Shown one piece after another: positions 13,100-25,500 of a stretch of DNA of 64,000 nucleotides; position 1 is the stretch's first letter; each line of letters starts with the position of its first letter. Made by a program: the position numbers and the translations under genes. The stretch covers positions 1 through 64,000 of the forward strand of contig MU400628.1 in the NCBI GenBank assembly GCA_022578965.1. Reading direction: 5' to 3'. This DNA comes from Xylaria sp. FL1777 (Eukaryota; Ascomycota; Sordariomycetes; Xylariales; Xylariaceae). The notes beneath the pieces are model-generated. The model was not told the origin of the DNA, ran no database searches, and saw only the letters and a program-made list of their open reading frames with translations.

Positions 13100-13980
13100 A
13101 TCCTCATCCCCCCGACCCTCTCTCTCCACCCTCCTACTTCCTTCTCCCATCCAACACAACTTCGCATCTGGATTAGGCCCAGCCCAACTGCAGTGACCCA
13201 GAACAGGAACTGTAAGTCCCTCTTTCATCACCCGTCTTTGATTATTCACGTCGACATACTTCGTAGCATCCCATACCTCTGCTCCTCGTCATACCTCAAT
13301 AACCTGCTTAGAGTTGCGTTCTATTTCGTGACCTGCCTCCCACCCACCCTCAGCACATCATCAATACTCTCTGCTCGACCTCCCACGCCCTCGCATGGAG
13401 AGCCGGCAGCAACTAATTGCTCAGGACTTAATCATCGCCAGAGGAACACGTATTGTTATCGCAATTGAAGAACGAACGAGGAAAAAGCAATATACGTGAA
13501 GACGGCCTACCAATCGTGACGAGGAGGTTGCAAGAGGAGTGGGGGAGCATGCGCGGCCACACAAAGGCCACACCTCGAGCGAAACATCCACCCCATCGTG
13601 CACTTCGCCCTCCTACTACTGCTCCGGTACTATTGTACCTGCTAGTGCATGTACGGTATTATTATTATAGTCTTCCTCTAACCCCCCTGCAACCCAACCC
13701 TTTGACCCCGTACCAAGAGTAGTGTACAAACACAGGGCCCGTCCTCCAATCAACCATCCTTTCCACTCATCCTCCTCTATCCCACGCCCTCCAGCCAGCG
13801 AGACAAGGAGAGCAGACAGAGCAGACAGACGGGCCACGGACACGGAGAGACAAGCTCAGGCTTTCTTCTTACCTATACCCCCTCTTCCCCAAACTCGTTC
13901 CCCCAAATCGTGTTCTTATTGATTCCGGCTCCTCCAAAACATTCTAATTTCTCGCCTTCTCACAGGCCCAAGGTCGCTTC

Positions 13981-14018
13981 TCGTCGTCGTCGCTGTCGTC
14001 GTCGTCGTCGTCGTCGTT
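13981..14018. repeat. (GTC)n microsatellite
   Basis: An imperfect run of TCG/GTC triplets in the WHI3 leader. On the opposite strand it reads as an Asp-rich frame, which is a by-product of the repeat. Confidence 0.9.
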
Positions 14019-14423
14019 GTCATCCAAGTCGAAAAGAGTGATCTGCCCTACTAAGCTACCTGGACTTGCATTCCTCCACCCGCGCCCGCCGCTGTTGTCT
14101 TGTCTTATCTCACCCGCGCACCAACGAGCATCACGCGCGCCCACACCCACCCACTGCTGCCGACCATCGTCGCTACGATTTCTCCATTTTTCCCCCGGTC
14201 GCGCGCGCTGTCGCTCAGGAACCAAGCAGTCGATCCTTGTGTGCCAACTCGTCAGCCTACCAGCTGCACTGCACTGCACTGCACCGTACTACTCCTGCGC
14301 TCGCTGTCGGCGCGGCGCATCTTACCAAGTTGAGTCCTGCGTTACTGCGCACCCATAATTTGCCTTAAGAGGCGCACGCATTGCATCACGCCGATCGATC
14401 ACCTACCGTTCTCGACGCATAAT

Positions 14424-14461
14424 TCAATCAATCCATCGATCAATCAATCATTCATTCATTC
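14424..14461. repeat. CAAT/CATT tetranucleotide repeat
   Basis: A degenerate run of CAAT, ATCA and CATT units in the WHI3 5' leader. Confidence 0.8.
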
Positions 14462-14643
14462 AGTCGCATTGTCTCAAAGACACCATTGCACAGCTCGCAT
14501 CGTGCCAGACAGGGTTCCTACAACTGCTCTGATCAGCGCGATCGTCGTCGCACCTAATCCTCGACCGCACACGATTATTGCTCTGCACAAGAGTCTTCTG
14601 TGTCTTATCTTCTCATAGTAACCGAGTGTATGCATTTCGAAGT

Positions 14644-16335
14644 ATGAACGTAGACCTCACCGCTCAAAGCCCAATCCCAAGATCGACCAAATCGTCTTTG
14701 TTTTCTTTGTCTGATAGTCGAACGAGTCCCTTCTCTCCTGGTGCTGCCGTTGGTAGTCCTCCCAAGTCGACCATGTCGTTGCATGGCTTCGTCGGCCAGC
14801 CGCTCCCGCAGCAGCAGTTCAGGTCTACGGCTTCATCGAAATCTGCGATACATCCATTCGACCATGAAGCATCGGCCAAACCTGTTGGGACACCTTACGG
14901 TATTACATCGTCTACTTCACGTCAAGTCTTGATTCGCTGCCTTCCTGCCGACACCACCGAGGAACAATTGCGGTTGATGCTCCTGTTTTCGCTAGACCTC
15001 ATTGATGTTGAGGTCCTCCCGCTGGATATGTCGAAAGACGTGGGACTCCGTTCAGCCATTCTCAAGTTCAATACCCTCGCAGGCGCACAGCAGGCGAAGG
15101 ACATGCTACACGGCAAATGTCCCCGACCCAACGCCGTTGAGATGGTTGTTGAGATCATATCTGGAAGCCCGACTGGTTCGAGAAGATATCCGGTTGAGAA
15201 TGGGGTTTCAACTCAGACGAATGGGACTACTGGTATCACTTCGCCAGGCGCTACTGCGCGCCAGCCTTCTCGGTTCAGTGACGCATTTCAGTCACTCGAC
15301 AAGATTGCACCCCCTTCGAACGGCTTGTATCCAATCAACGACATGGCTGACCCGGAGTATTATCAGAATATTTTTTCTCCACAGTCGCCGATCGGCAATC
15401 ATCTCACCAATCAAACACACAGTCTTGGAAAAACTCTCATCCACGATACCGCCGAGGACGATGAGACCCGAGAGCTTTTAAAAGATCCTGTTGCCTACGC
15501 CGAGAATGGAGCTATACAGCAGAGACGCGCTACGGCGCCGCATCTACCCATCACGCGCTTAGCCAATCTATCGCTCAATACCACCAACGGAACCGCTCCA
15601 ATAACATCGTATGCGCACTCGAACATGGCCCCCCTGTCTGCTCATGGTAATGGAATGTCGCCAACTATCATGAATGGGACAAATCACTCAGTAAACTTCC
15701 AGATGGGTAACTTTAATCGCCATAATTTTCCACCTGTCAACCCTGCCGATCAGAATCCGCCGTGCAACACCCTCTATGTTGGCAACCTGCCAATCGACAC
15801 CTCAGAGGAAGAATTGAAGGCCATGTTTCAAAAACAACGTGGGTACAAACGACTCTGTTTCCGTACCAAGCAGAATGGACCCATGTGCTTCGTGGAATTT
15901 GAAGATGTCTCTCATGCAACGAGGGCCCTTCACGAGCTTTATGGGAAACTTCTGCATAACAGTGTCAAGGGTGGTATCCGTCTCAGCTTCTCCAAAAATC
16001 CACTAGGTGTCCGCTCCGGTCAAACTGCAGGCCCTCCCGCGAACGGTCCGATAGCGAGCATGAATGGGTTGATGGCAGCAGCAGGCAATGGCTTTCCAAT
16101 TACAAACAGACCACCTCCGGGTCTAGCCACTCCCCCAGGTCTAAATCGTGTCGACTACAACAGCAATAACCAACCAACCTCAAGCGGTACAAATACACCT
16201 TCAGTGTACCCTGGAAGTAACAATCATGTCTGGAGTGGGCAGTTGTATAATGGTCATCATTCAGCTGCTGGCTCGTCTTCTCCTCCCAACGGGCCGACAC
16301 CAGCATACTTACTACCCTTCATGGTTGGACGGTAG
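14644..16335 (+). CDS. WHI3: WHI3-type RNA-binding protein
   Basis: A single-exon frame from the ATG at 14644 encodes 563 residues; the frame is open for 22 more codons upstream but has no ATG there. An N-terminal RRM-like fold spans about residues 93-171 ([18 protein letters not shown]). The diagnostic C-terminal RRM begins near residue 372 with [13 protein letters not shown] and contains the RNP1-like GPMCFVEF, followed by [16 protein letters not shown], hallmark of the Whi3/Whi4 and S. pombe Nrd1 family. Long Ser/Asn/Pro-rich linkers separate and follow them. In yeasts Whi3 binds mRNAs of cell-cycle and polarity genes and forms condensates; a related role here is inferred. The linkers are Asn/Ser-rich rather than poly-Gln. 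Confidence 0.92.
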   Translation: MNVDLTAQSPIPRSTKSSLFSLSDSRTSPFSPGAAVGSPPKSTMSLHGFVGQPLPQQQFRSTASSKSAIHPFDHEASAKPVGTPYGITSSTSRQVLIRCLPADTTEEQLRLMLLFSLDLIDVEVLPLDMSKDVGLRSAILKFNTLAGAQQAKDMLHGKCPRPNAVEMVVEIISGSPTGSRRYPVENGVSTQTNGTTGITSPGATARQPSRFSDAFQSLDKIAPPSNGLYPINDMADPEYYQNIFSPQSPIGNHLTNQTHSLGKTLIHDTAEDDETRELLKDPVAYAENGAIQQRRATAPHLPITRLANLSLNTTNGTAPITSYAHSNMAPLSAHGNGMSPTIMNGTNHSVNFQMGNFNRHNFPPVNPADQNPPCNTLYVGNLPIDTSEEELKAMFQKQRGYKRLCFRTKQNGPMCFVEFEDVSHATRALHELYGKLLHNSVKGGIRLSFSKNPLGVRSGQTAGPPANGPIASMNGLMAAAGNGFPITNRPPPGLATPPGLNRVDYNSNNQPTSSGTNTPSVYPGSNNHVWSGQLYNGHHSAAGSSSPPNGPTPAYLLPFMVGR

Positions 16336-19300
16336 CTTACAAGGTATCAGAAGAGAATATCCATCACGAGTAGTTGGTGGTGTTAGTTTGAAGACATTCT
16401 GAAGGGATACCTGTATCATGTGTTCGCTTCCGAATCCAGCCGGATTCGTTTAGCCAGGAGGCTGTGGCCAAGGGCTGTCACCGTTTCCAGGATTGTGAGC
16501 GGGTAGCCAATTTGGCTAGTGCTGCATATATTGGCGTTTGCAGTTGATGATCATGTCAGTGCATCATTCTTAGCGTTGGCGTCGAAATCTCTGTGGTTAC
16601 CCCACAGGCATGTCGGAGCGTTGTTGCAACAGCCCAGGAGTTTTTGTGTCATTTCGTTGGTGTTTTTTTTTTCAAGGCCAATTATTTGGGCATTATTTGG
16701 TATTCATCTTCTTTACAACTTGTTCAGAAGCATTAGCGTCAGGGTTCTTTATTTTACACCGTCACGACTTTGCAGCAATTATTCACTGGTACTCAAACGC
16801 AGAATTTGGAGTTTGATTTTTGAGGGCAAAGGGATTACAACTTGTGCGTTACAATCAGTAACCCTCGATCGAAATTATACGATTAGGAATATCTACAACC
16901 TTGCATCGGACCATAAGGCGAAATTTATCATTCATCATTGGACGGCTCTCTTACCAACGACAAATTTGATCGATCAAGAAAGTCGTCCGAGTCGAGTCAT
17001 CGTCCATCACCATGATAGGAAGAAAAGGTGATGCCGCTTTTCTATATGAAGCATTTTTCATACACGGCGAAAAAAGGGACGGGAACAGGGTGGTATCAAG
17101 CGACGGGCGCTATATATTACAGCCCAGTTCTAGCCTTCATAGGTAGCTCACCTACCAGCTGTATAACAGCACAAGGGGCGGTCATTTTATCGTATTGCAT
17201 TGGAGAGGGAAGCGGCTGCATGGGTTTGGTGATTCCGCATCGTTGGCCGGTTTTCACAATTCTGCTATTCTCACAGGGCGAATATCATCCACAGGGCACT
17301 GGAGCAGGATTAAGGACGATTCATTGTGAATTTGTTTTCAGAGCAGGAAGCACGACTCGAAGATGACTGAACAGACGAAGCGGAAGCAGGTGCTAGTTGG
17401 TGATCTGTAGGAGGTTGGACGTGCTTTGAGCACACTATTCCAATCGTTCCAATAGGTTTGGTTGTCTCTCGGGTTTACACCTATATTCTCTCATTTTTCG
17501 CGCTGGGCTTCTAAACCTTAGAGATCATTGGTGGCGTACCTAGGAATATGGAAAGAAATGGTCATTTCCTGCGACTTTTATTCCCCATTACTCTGTCTCA
17601 CTTTACACACACATCTATTTCATACATAATTTTTAGTCGGTTAGTCGTGGGTTTAGACGGTCACCTTGATTCGCATCTAGGAAAGAAGAGCATATTTCAA
17701 TTTAAAAGCAATGCCTCCATGGAAGGTCGAGGCTGATGTCTGTCTGCCTTGTCAATATCCTGCTAGATCCTTCATGTAATCAAGTAATCAATCCTCAGCT
17801 CTGTCCCTCTGTCCCTTTATTGGTCGATATTGATTCTGCCCATTTCGCTTTTGCTTGTCTACAACTAAATACTTAACCGGATTATCAGAGGTATATGTAG
17901 CACCATAGTCAGCATCTTACATAAATAGTAAGTAATATGCATCAAATGAGCAGCCCTTCCCTTCTCGATTTCCTGGTTTAGGTATACGGCATTATCCTAG
18001 AAATAGACTCACAGCTATCAAGCTCATGTGGACGACTCTAGTTATCCTCTGAGTTGCTGAACAGCTTCATAGAGATAGATCCAGCCGGGGTTCAACAGTC
18101 CTTACGGGAATATCCCTTATCCCCTCACCTCAAACTCCCCAAGACTTGTAACGGGACAAGCAAGCAGACTTCTGATGATAGTGCTGCAATAGTGCTTTCG
18201 TGGTCAAAGACGTCTGTCCAGTCACGGAGCACGAGAATAATACTGACTTCCAAGAACTGGCGGTTTGGCTAGTCTCGTGACATCTTTGTTCTATGTACCT
18301 TAGGCTGGCGAGAGTTACTGGTAGTATTGTTCCGCGTCAGCCCAAGGGGAAAGAAAAGGGCTTCGTATAGGTATTTTGCCTTCACATACGTAAGCGTCCC
18401 GGCTTGTATGTCTCGTGATCTAGTACTCTGTTAAGGTGTGCTGACCTCGGACACTATTTTCTCGAGTCATTACTCTAGTATCATATGACTGTCTTAGATC
18501 TCGGCAGTCCTACGCGCCTTATCCCGGGTGTTTGTGCCGTTGGTCTAGACTAGGTAAACCATCGCCATGGCCCGAAGACAGTGGCGTTGTAGATGGGCTA
18601 TTACTTACTAATGGCCCCCCCTCCCGGGCCCTCGCGACCACTTTTATAACCCAAAGATTATCTTTAGCTCGAACTTAGAGATGGGAAGTTCTTGTGTCCT
18701 TGCGGGATGAGGTCCGCTGTCACAAGCGCTTTCTCGTGTCCAACAAGTCGACCACGCAACTTATAATTCTCCGGTTGGCATGTTTCGTTTGGGGCGATCC
18801 GCATCATTTTTAACCAGTCACATTAGGAGTAATACTTCGGGTTGTGAAAATTGTGCGTAGCACATGCAATAACTACCCTTTCCCGTCGGAACATCTTACT
18901 AAGTCTTAGACAATCTTATGTAGGTCATGGTATTTAGGGTGTGAAGCTTATTAGAGATAATATGCCTTTGTCGGACAACATCGAGTTAAACATCGGGCAG
19001 ATTTCAGCATCCTAGGTACTTACCCTGAAGGTCACATCTACGTCGAACCAGAACATTGCTAAGTAGATATTGTCATGTCGTGTCCCGCCTAGCGCAACTC
19101 TGTAAATTGAATTTAGGCGATCCTCTCATTCTATAGTGAACCGCGCGCAATCATTTTGTAGTGAGAACTGTCTTATCGCCATATCTTCACACTTGGGCGA
19201 ACCCACCACTCCTAGGAGAACTTCGGCCACTCAACTATTAAGTCCTCTTGGGATAGGGGGCAAGAATGTACGGTATACCATTTGCGGCTAGGAAGTCGTG

Positions 19301-19442
19301 ACGTATCACATCGACTCTCAGGAACCCTAGCCTATGTCTTCTAAGGACAAGGGAAATGACGTTATCTTCAACGCCATCGACGGATAATTAGCCCAGATAT
19401 CGGGCACATGTTTAGCTTGGCACTACGTGAGAGGACTAGTCA

Positions 19443-19470
19443 CCATCACTATCACTATCACTATCACTTT
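19443..19470. repeat. (CACTAT)n-like microsatellite
   Basis: Four to five imperfect hexamer units in a gene-free stretch. Confidence 0.85.
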
Positions 19471-19961
19471 ACAGTAGTCGTATCGCATCTCGTTTCCTCG
19501 TTTATTCAACTTATCTCCGTAGTCTCGTCATGATACCAACGGCGGCAGGAGACCAAATTAAACCCGCACTAAATACCTCACGTCAATTCCGGAACTAAGC
19601 TAGCAGAGAGACTAGAGCAAGGGGTACATGCATAAGTGCCAAGTTCCATGCGTCATTGCCTCGAAATACCACCAATCCACGAAGGCGATTGAGATAATAT
19701 GCGTAGGCAGTGTACACAGAAGTGAGTCGCTACAGAGCTGTTGACATGTTACTACCAACAGTTAGTCTACAGGGATGGCTTCTTGTTTCTGATGTCGTTG
19801 TAAGTCGAGTTTTCATTTTAGCATATTTAGGTATAAAAGGCCTGAAGCTATATATTCTTTATAGGCATTGATTTAGTTTAACTTAGCAATTATCTGTTCC
19901 CTAAAATCCTAGTGAGAAGGAGGGAGGGAAGAGAGAGACAACCCATTTAACTTAGGTATGA

Positions 19962-19980
19962 TCTCTCTCTCTCTCTCTCT
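19962..19980. repeat. (CT)n microsatellite
   Basis: About nine CT units in a gene-free stretch. Confidence 0.85.
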
Positions 19981-21104
19981 TGGATCTAGGTCGTTTTAGA
20001 AGTGGGACTAGAAATATGGTGAAGGACTTCTACATACGGCAGGATTGCGCATAGTCGCTTCTTCTTACTTAATGAGGTATCTAGCGACTTGGCTAGTTAT
20101 TGCTCCTGGAGACGACCTGCCTTGCCCAGCATAGTGTAAGCTAAACACGTAATTTATAAATTGGAAGTAATCTATACTATATGTAGATGCTCGAGCCGGT
20201 ACCGTGAAGCTGGGACGCACTATAATATGTAGATCATCCTATATTAGTCAGCTTGGGGCGTCTCCCACGTCGTTGGGCCGGAATTTGTTATTGATCATCA
20301 CCAGGGACCTCGACCGACCAGGTACACCATGTCAGACCGTATCCTCTTCTAGCGGTGAATTCCGTGTCCCATTTTTAGCACATATAGTATTGTCGAGGGG
20401 TCAATTCCTTTGGTCATGCCGTTATAAGAGTTGGCGGTGATAAGTGTCTCCTAGCCGGTAAAGGGAGGAGTCTTGCAGACGTGTCCAATGCTGGTTTTGA
20501 GGCTGTGACAATACTATAATTCATGCAAACCTCATATCGTAATAGTGTAAGTACGTAGTAGGTATTTTCATGCCTTTGTCTTGCGTCATTAGTTGAAACG
20601 GGGATGTATCCGAGTGGAGTGCCTCAACCTCGCTAGTCTACTAGCTATCCTGTCCACTAATCTATTCTAGACGTTCCGGGGAGCCGGATCGTCGATTTCC
20701 AGAGCTGTTGATGTTGATAATTTAACCCGTTATACCTTGTCCATGACCAGGGAGTTATTAAAGGTAACCAGTGGGGATCTTTGCGTGTAATTTATGCAGC
20801 AGGCAACGGTCACGGGTCTTAGGTGGAAACGGTGCGAAAACGGCTAACTAAGTGAGACGGTTCATGTAATGGTCATAAACGAGAACTGTGCACTTTACGT
20901 TAAAACGTATTCTTCATAAGTGACTATTCCTCTTAAACTAGAATGAACCACTACTTCCAGCTCCTGGCTTTGCTATTCTCTTCGCTGGCTAGTTTTATAT
21001 AATCTATGAGAAAGCTGAAGTTTGAGATACTTAGTAAGTACATGAACTGCGTCGTTTTACTCGATAGGATATATACCGTATCGAGTTGAGAATAGCCTCT
21101 TAGG

Positions 21105-22521
21105 TTAATGTTTGCCTCCCCCCGAAGACGCTTCCACGAGAGCCTTTAGGCGTTTATCGCCCTCATACCGCTTCAATGCTACCTCTCTCCATTCATCCCA
21201 GCCCTTTTCAACCCCGAAGACCTGAAGGATGGCTTTCGCCAATGGCAGCGCGTATGCCCACTTAGGCTCGAGCCCCAGGCCCCAGAAGAATCTTCTTACC
21301 TTCTCATCTCTAGTATGGCTTTCTAGCCCTAGCCCTTTCTCACGCAATGCGTTGCTTAATGCGACGTCTTGTGTGCTGAGCGAGACTTTGCCGCCGCAAA
21401 GAGCATGCATGTCAGCAGTCACGAGGGATGGCGCAAATGCCTCTCGTCGCGGAACAACACGTGCCATCTGCCAGTCAATGATGCCGGTAATGTTCAGGTC
21501 TTCGTCAACCATCAGGTGATCACCCTTATCATCTACATGCTTCAGAAAGAACTTGTCTTTAGAGTCGGACAACTGAGGCACATTGTCCTGAAGAAAGCGG
21601 TACACCAAGTATGCATCGATAGGAAACTGGGGATAGAGCTGGCCGTCCGCAATCAACACCAGGTACTGCTCAGCCCAAGCCATATAGTATGCTGCCGCAG
21701 TATCGAATGGTCCATAGGGATAAAGACAGACGAATCTGTCGCTAGCTATGCCGGAGACCCACGGCACCTCCTCAGGAGAGTCGACCAGTAGAGACCCAGC
21801 CTTGGTAAATGGATGCTTTTCTAACTCTGCGAAAATCTCAGCGAGACCTTTCCAGATCTTGGCAGAGTCTCCTTGACCATCCCACGGCTTGCCTGGCAAC
21901 TCCTCCATAAGAAGAAAGCAGACCCCAATACCATGGTCGGTGCCCTGAGAGGGGATGCCGAATGAGAAAGCTCGTGGTGCCGGTATAGCGGTATTCTCAA
22001 GGAACTTTAGGGTTGCATACTCGCTGCGGATGAGGTATTCTGCGAGAGGAACGGGAAACCCAACAGCAAACCCTGAAACCCGCGGCACTCGCAAGAGCCA
22101 CGGTGTTGACCCATCACTGAAGCGGATACGGGCGTGGAAGTTGGCACACCCCGTAAGAGCAACTAACCCATCAACTTGTGTAGGGTATTCGACAGTGCAA
22201 GCATTGCCACCGTTTAGGCTGGAAGCAAGCTCACAGACTGCTTTCTCATTGATTTGAGCACGAAGACGGCCGAGTTCAGCACCAATGAGAGCGTCATAGG
22301 CTGCATCATCAAGGTCCTGATATGGCACCACAGTTAGCGAATATCGCACTACAGTGGTATGTCTGGGTGACTCTCGCCCCAGTGCTGCTGCACTTGTGGA
22401 AATCCTTAGACATATGAACTCCACAGAAGTGCCTGCTACATAGATCACAACCTGCCCCAACTGCTCGCGCACTCGGTCTTCCACATTCGGACACCGAGCA
22501 GTCAAAGAACCTCTGTGTCAT
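21105..22521 (-). CDS. APH-family kinase-like protein with N-terminal zinc motif
   Basis: Two exons (22521-22372, 22316-21105) with a 55-bp intron give 453 residues. Donor GTCACC is weak, but the GCTAAC branch point, CAG acceptor and phase 0 on both sides support it. Residues 8-44 form an AN1-like Cys/His cluster (C8, C13, C25, C28, H31, C33, H36, H42, C44). The rest is an aminoglycoside phosphotransferase/choline kinase-like fold. It shows a lysine-poor N-lobe (NFHARIRFSDG, WLLRVPR), the linker FLLMEELPGKPW, the catalytic-loop equivalent HVDDKGDHLMVD and the metal motif ITGIIDWQMA. This zinc-APH pairing recurs in ascomycete genomes, with unknown substrates. The loop is HxDxxxDH rather than HGDxxxxN, so activity is uncertain. 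Confidence 0.82.
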
Positions 22522-25500
22522 TATAAAGGTGAAACGAGATTGATGTTCGACTTGAAGGTATTAAGGCAACATAAGACGCGGCATAAGTGTAAACGGTGAG
22601 ATGTATGAAACGATAAACCGATCCACTCCACTCTGAATGAGTCAATCTGCGTTGAGCCGTTTGTTTTGTTTCTATCGAGCTCACCTCGTGGCGCGTTACT
22701 CGGTTCCGGACTGTCGGGACACGCAGTAGCGAATTAGGCTCTCTGTGAGAGTTGAATTCTGGAGCCCTGGACCGTTCAAGGAACTAGGTACCTATGAAGT
22801 CTGGCGCTGATTGGAGCGGCCGTCTGCCAAGGTCTATACCCCTGCAGCCAAGTTACATCCGAGAGTCGTGTAAGACACGGGAAATAAACAGATCACACAA
22901 CCGCATCACTAGCCACGGTTTACCTCTTGGGATATTCCATGACGACAATGAAGCGTAGACGACGACTAGCTCAAACAAAGTTGTCAAGTTCATCCGTTAC
23001 CTTGACAGTGTTCGCAGAGTACAATGACGACGAGTAGTCAGTATTACCTTGAACATAAAAGAATCACCAGTTAGAAACTAAGAGGGCGTAGGTTTAAGGA
23101 GGGCCTCAGAACTTCTGATTTACTATTTCACCGTTTCATTTCTCTGAGAAGATAGACTTGAAGTAGCCTTTAGGTTACCGAATGACTACATGTAGCTGAT
23201 GGGTCAATAGCACAAAAGCAATCAATACTACATCACAATATAATTCAGACAGGCTTATCCCTGTTGCTTCTTCTGTAAGACCTGCCTATACTAGATATGC
23301 ACTGCACGTGTTGATCCTGCAGCACGCACTTCAGATCTCCAAGTGGCCAGACCATACTTACTGCGTAGAAGACGCATCAGGGGGGTTTTTTTCCAGAGTG
23401 AAGCTGGGTCACAAGTGGGTAGCTGCGAGGTTGTAGTTATGGGGTCAGGACCTACATATTATTGATTCCTGAGTTTCTTCCAAGAGATATTGGGGTTAAA
23501 ATGCTAGACTATCCCCACACTAAAGGGTCCATTCTAACCTCCTGCAACCCTAGTCCCCGATGAGATGCCGCGAGGATGAGGAAAGATCGTGGTACAGGGC
23601 AGCAAGACAAAGCTTTGTGTAAATAGCCAACTAAGTGGTGATCTAATTCGTCAAGAAGCTTGCTGTAAGTAGGTAAGAGTTAGGTAATCTGTCAGAAATA
23701 TGACCCTTTTTGCTATTTTACTACTATACGTAAAAAGAAAAGATGGAAGCGGTTTCTTTTGCCACGTGGGCTAGCTTAAACGGCCGCGCATTGTGCACTT
23801 TCTTTATATGTTGCGTAGTTATTCAAATTAGTATAGTATACCCACCCTCACTAAAGATAGTTCTTTTCTACTTAGATCATGCCCAATAGTAATCTCAGGA
23901 TTATAGCGTCTTCTCTCTCTTTTCTTTGTTTCTAATAGTAGTATATGACAGGCTCCTAAGATACTACTTAGGATGATCTCTAACGTAAAATTTTCGAAAT
24001 AACTGAGGACTTTCTGCCCTATACTGCCTAAGTACCTCGTTCTCAAGGGAGTAATTCTGTAAGGTCGGCTGTAAAGCATTCGACCTCAGTATCTTCCAAT
24101 TGGTCATAGTACGACGCCATCCAAGTCCGTTAGGCCGGGACCCAAAGCATTCCAAACCTTAAAGTGTCGCCTACTTTGGTCTTGGGACTTCGACCCTTGT
24201 TGTATGGCAACAACGCAGTGGGCTAGTTTTTAATTTTATCATTATCTCCTAGATCACTTTAGATCTCCTTCCTATTACTATCTGGTGTATAGACCGGGAT
24301 GTGGTTATGAAGCTGTAATTGGCATCATCCGAGCTACTTAGCTATATGCCTATCTATTTTGGCGACTTGCGGGTCTAAGGATGAGGGTCTTTGGCTTGTT
24401 TAGATTTTTATTGCGTTGTCTGGGGAGTGCCTCTTTTCCTATTTTCTCCTCTCATTCCGTTGTAGGACAGACAACATTTGTATCCGGGTCTAAAACTTAT
24501 AACAGTTTTGGTATTTGAAAACGGTTACTTCTGTCAATTACGGGCATTTGTTGTCTTACACGTATACCGAAAGTTATGCAATTTCATTCCTTCCAGCTTG
24601 TGCATATAGTATGGGTCTTGCTCAGGTCAGGCTAAACCAGCAGGGCCCAGATGGAATTCTTATTGTGAATCAAGATCAGGATGATGTCTACCTAGGTATG
24701 TATGAGGTTCTAATGCAATGGGTGCATTAGTACTTACCTATAATATGATGCGTACCTGCATGACTGCCTAGTTCTTGTGGAACTATCTCGTTACTGGATA
24801 TCGTATGGTTCTAGCTATAAGTATACGAAGGCTGAACTCACTTGAAGGTATGTTTACATAGTAACTAAAACCAAGTGGTAGATAGTATCTAAGATTTATC
24901 ATGATCATGCATTCTTGGTGTAATGGCAAACAGATCCCTTAGGTAGTCCGTCCGTAGCATACATCTATAATTGTTTCTCGTGGGACAGAGAGATGGTTGG
25001 AATGAGCAGAGAGTGAGCCATGTCGGGTTCCCTTGTGTATCGAATAGTCATGGGGCGGCTAATCTAGCCGCGATCATCGTGGTTGGCACGAGCCGTCTTC
25101 AGCTGAGTGGCGATTGGTCCAGGCTAGGCGTCTCTCTTGTGCTCCATGCTGTTCTGGACCACCTAACCTAGATATGTATCGACATCAAAATTACTACATT
25201 TATCTTGGTATGCAGATATATGGGGTCTTTGAGAGGGTTTTACACAGCTTGGCGGCTTGCTCGAAATCTATGATATGGAGCATAGACGCAGTCCGGCTGC
25301 ACATGGCTTGGTATGTCTATCATTAGTCCCGAAGACCGTTGTTGTTTGGTAGCAGTCGTCTACTACTACCAAGTACCTACCTTTAGAAGCGGGACAAAGG
25401 CGAGGGGTCTTTTTCCTCATATGTCTTTGCCTTAAAGTACATACTGAGTATACTCTACCTGTAGGCAGCGTGCAAATGTACGAAGGTACCTACCTCTCTC

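Larger units (their letters stand above)
13100..14643 (+). promoter_or_regulatory. Pyrimidine-rich promoter/5' leader of WHI3
   Basis: The 1.5 kb before the WHI3 start codon is strongly C/T-rich on the coding strand, with simple repeats of GTC (13981-14018) and CAAT/CATT (14424-14461). C/T-rich tracts are typical of core promoters and transcription start regions in filamentous fungi. A tract ending in TCTCATAG near 14619 could be the acceptor of a leader intron. Exact transcription start not determinable. Confidence 0.5.
16336..21104. other. Gene-poor region downstream of WHI3
   Basis: The first few hundred bases are the presumed WHI3 3' UTR. After that no supported gene is seen. Simple repeats occur at about 19443-19470 (CACTAT) and 19962-19980 (CT). 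A 170-codon frame at 16519-17031 has no domain and lies in the probable UTR. Confidence 0.45.

Noticed and set aside
14017..14358. Ser/Arg/Cys-rich frame of 113 codons upstream of WHI3
   Set aside because: It arises from the GTC repeat and C/T-rich leader; no similarity pattern is seen.
16519..17031. 170-codon frame downstream of WHI3
   Set aside because: It lies in the likely 3' UTR and has no domain or proper start context.
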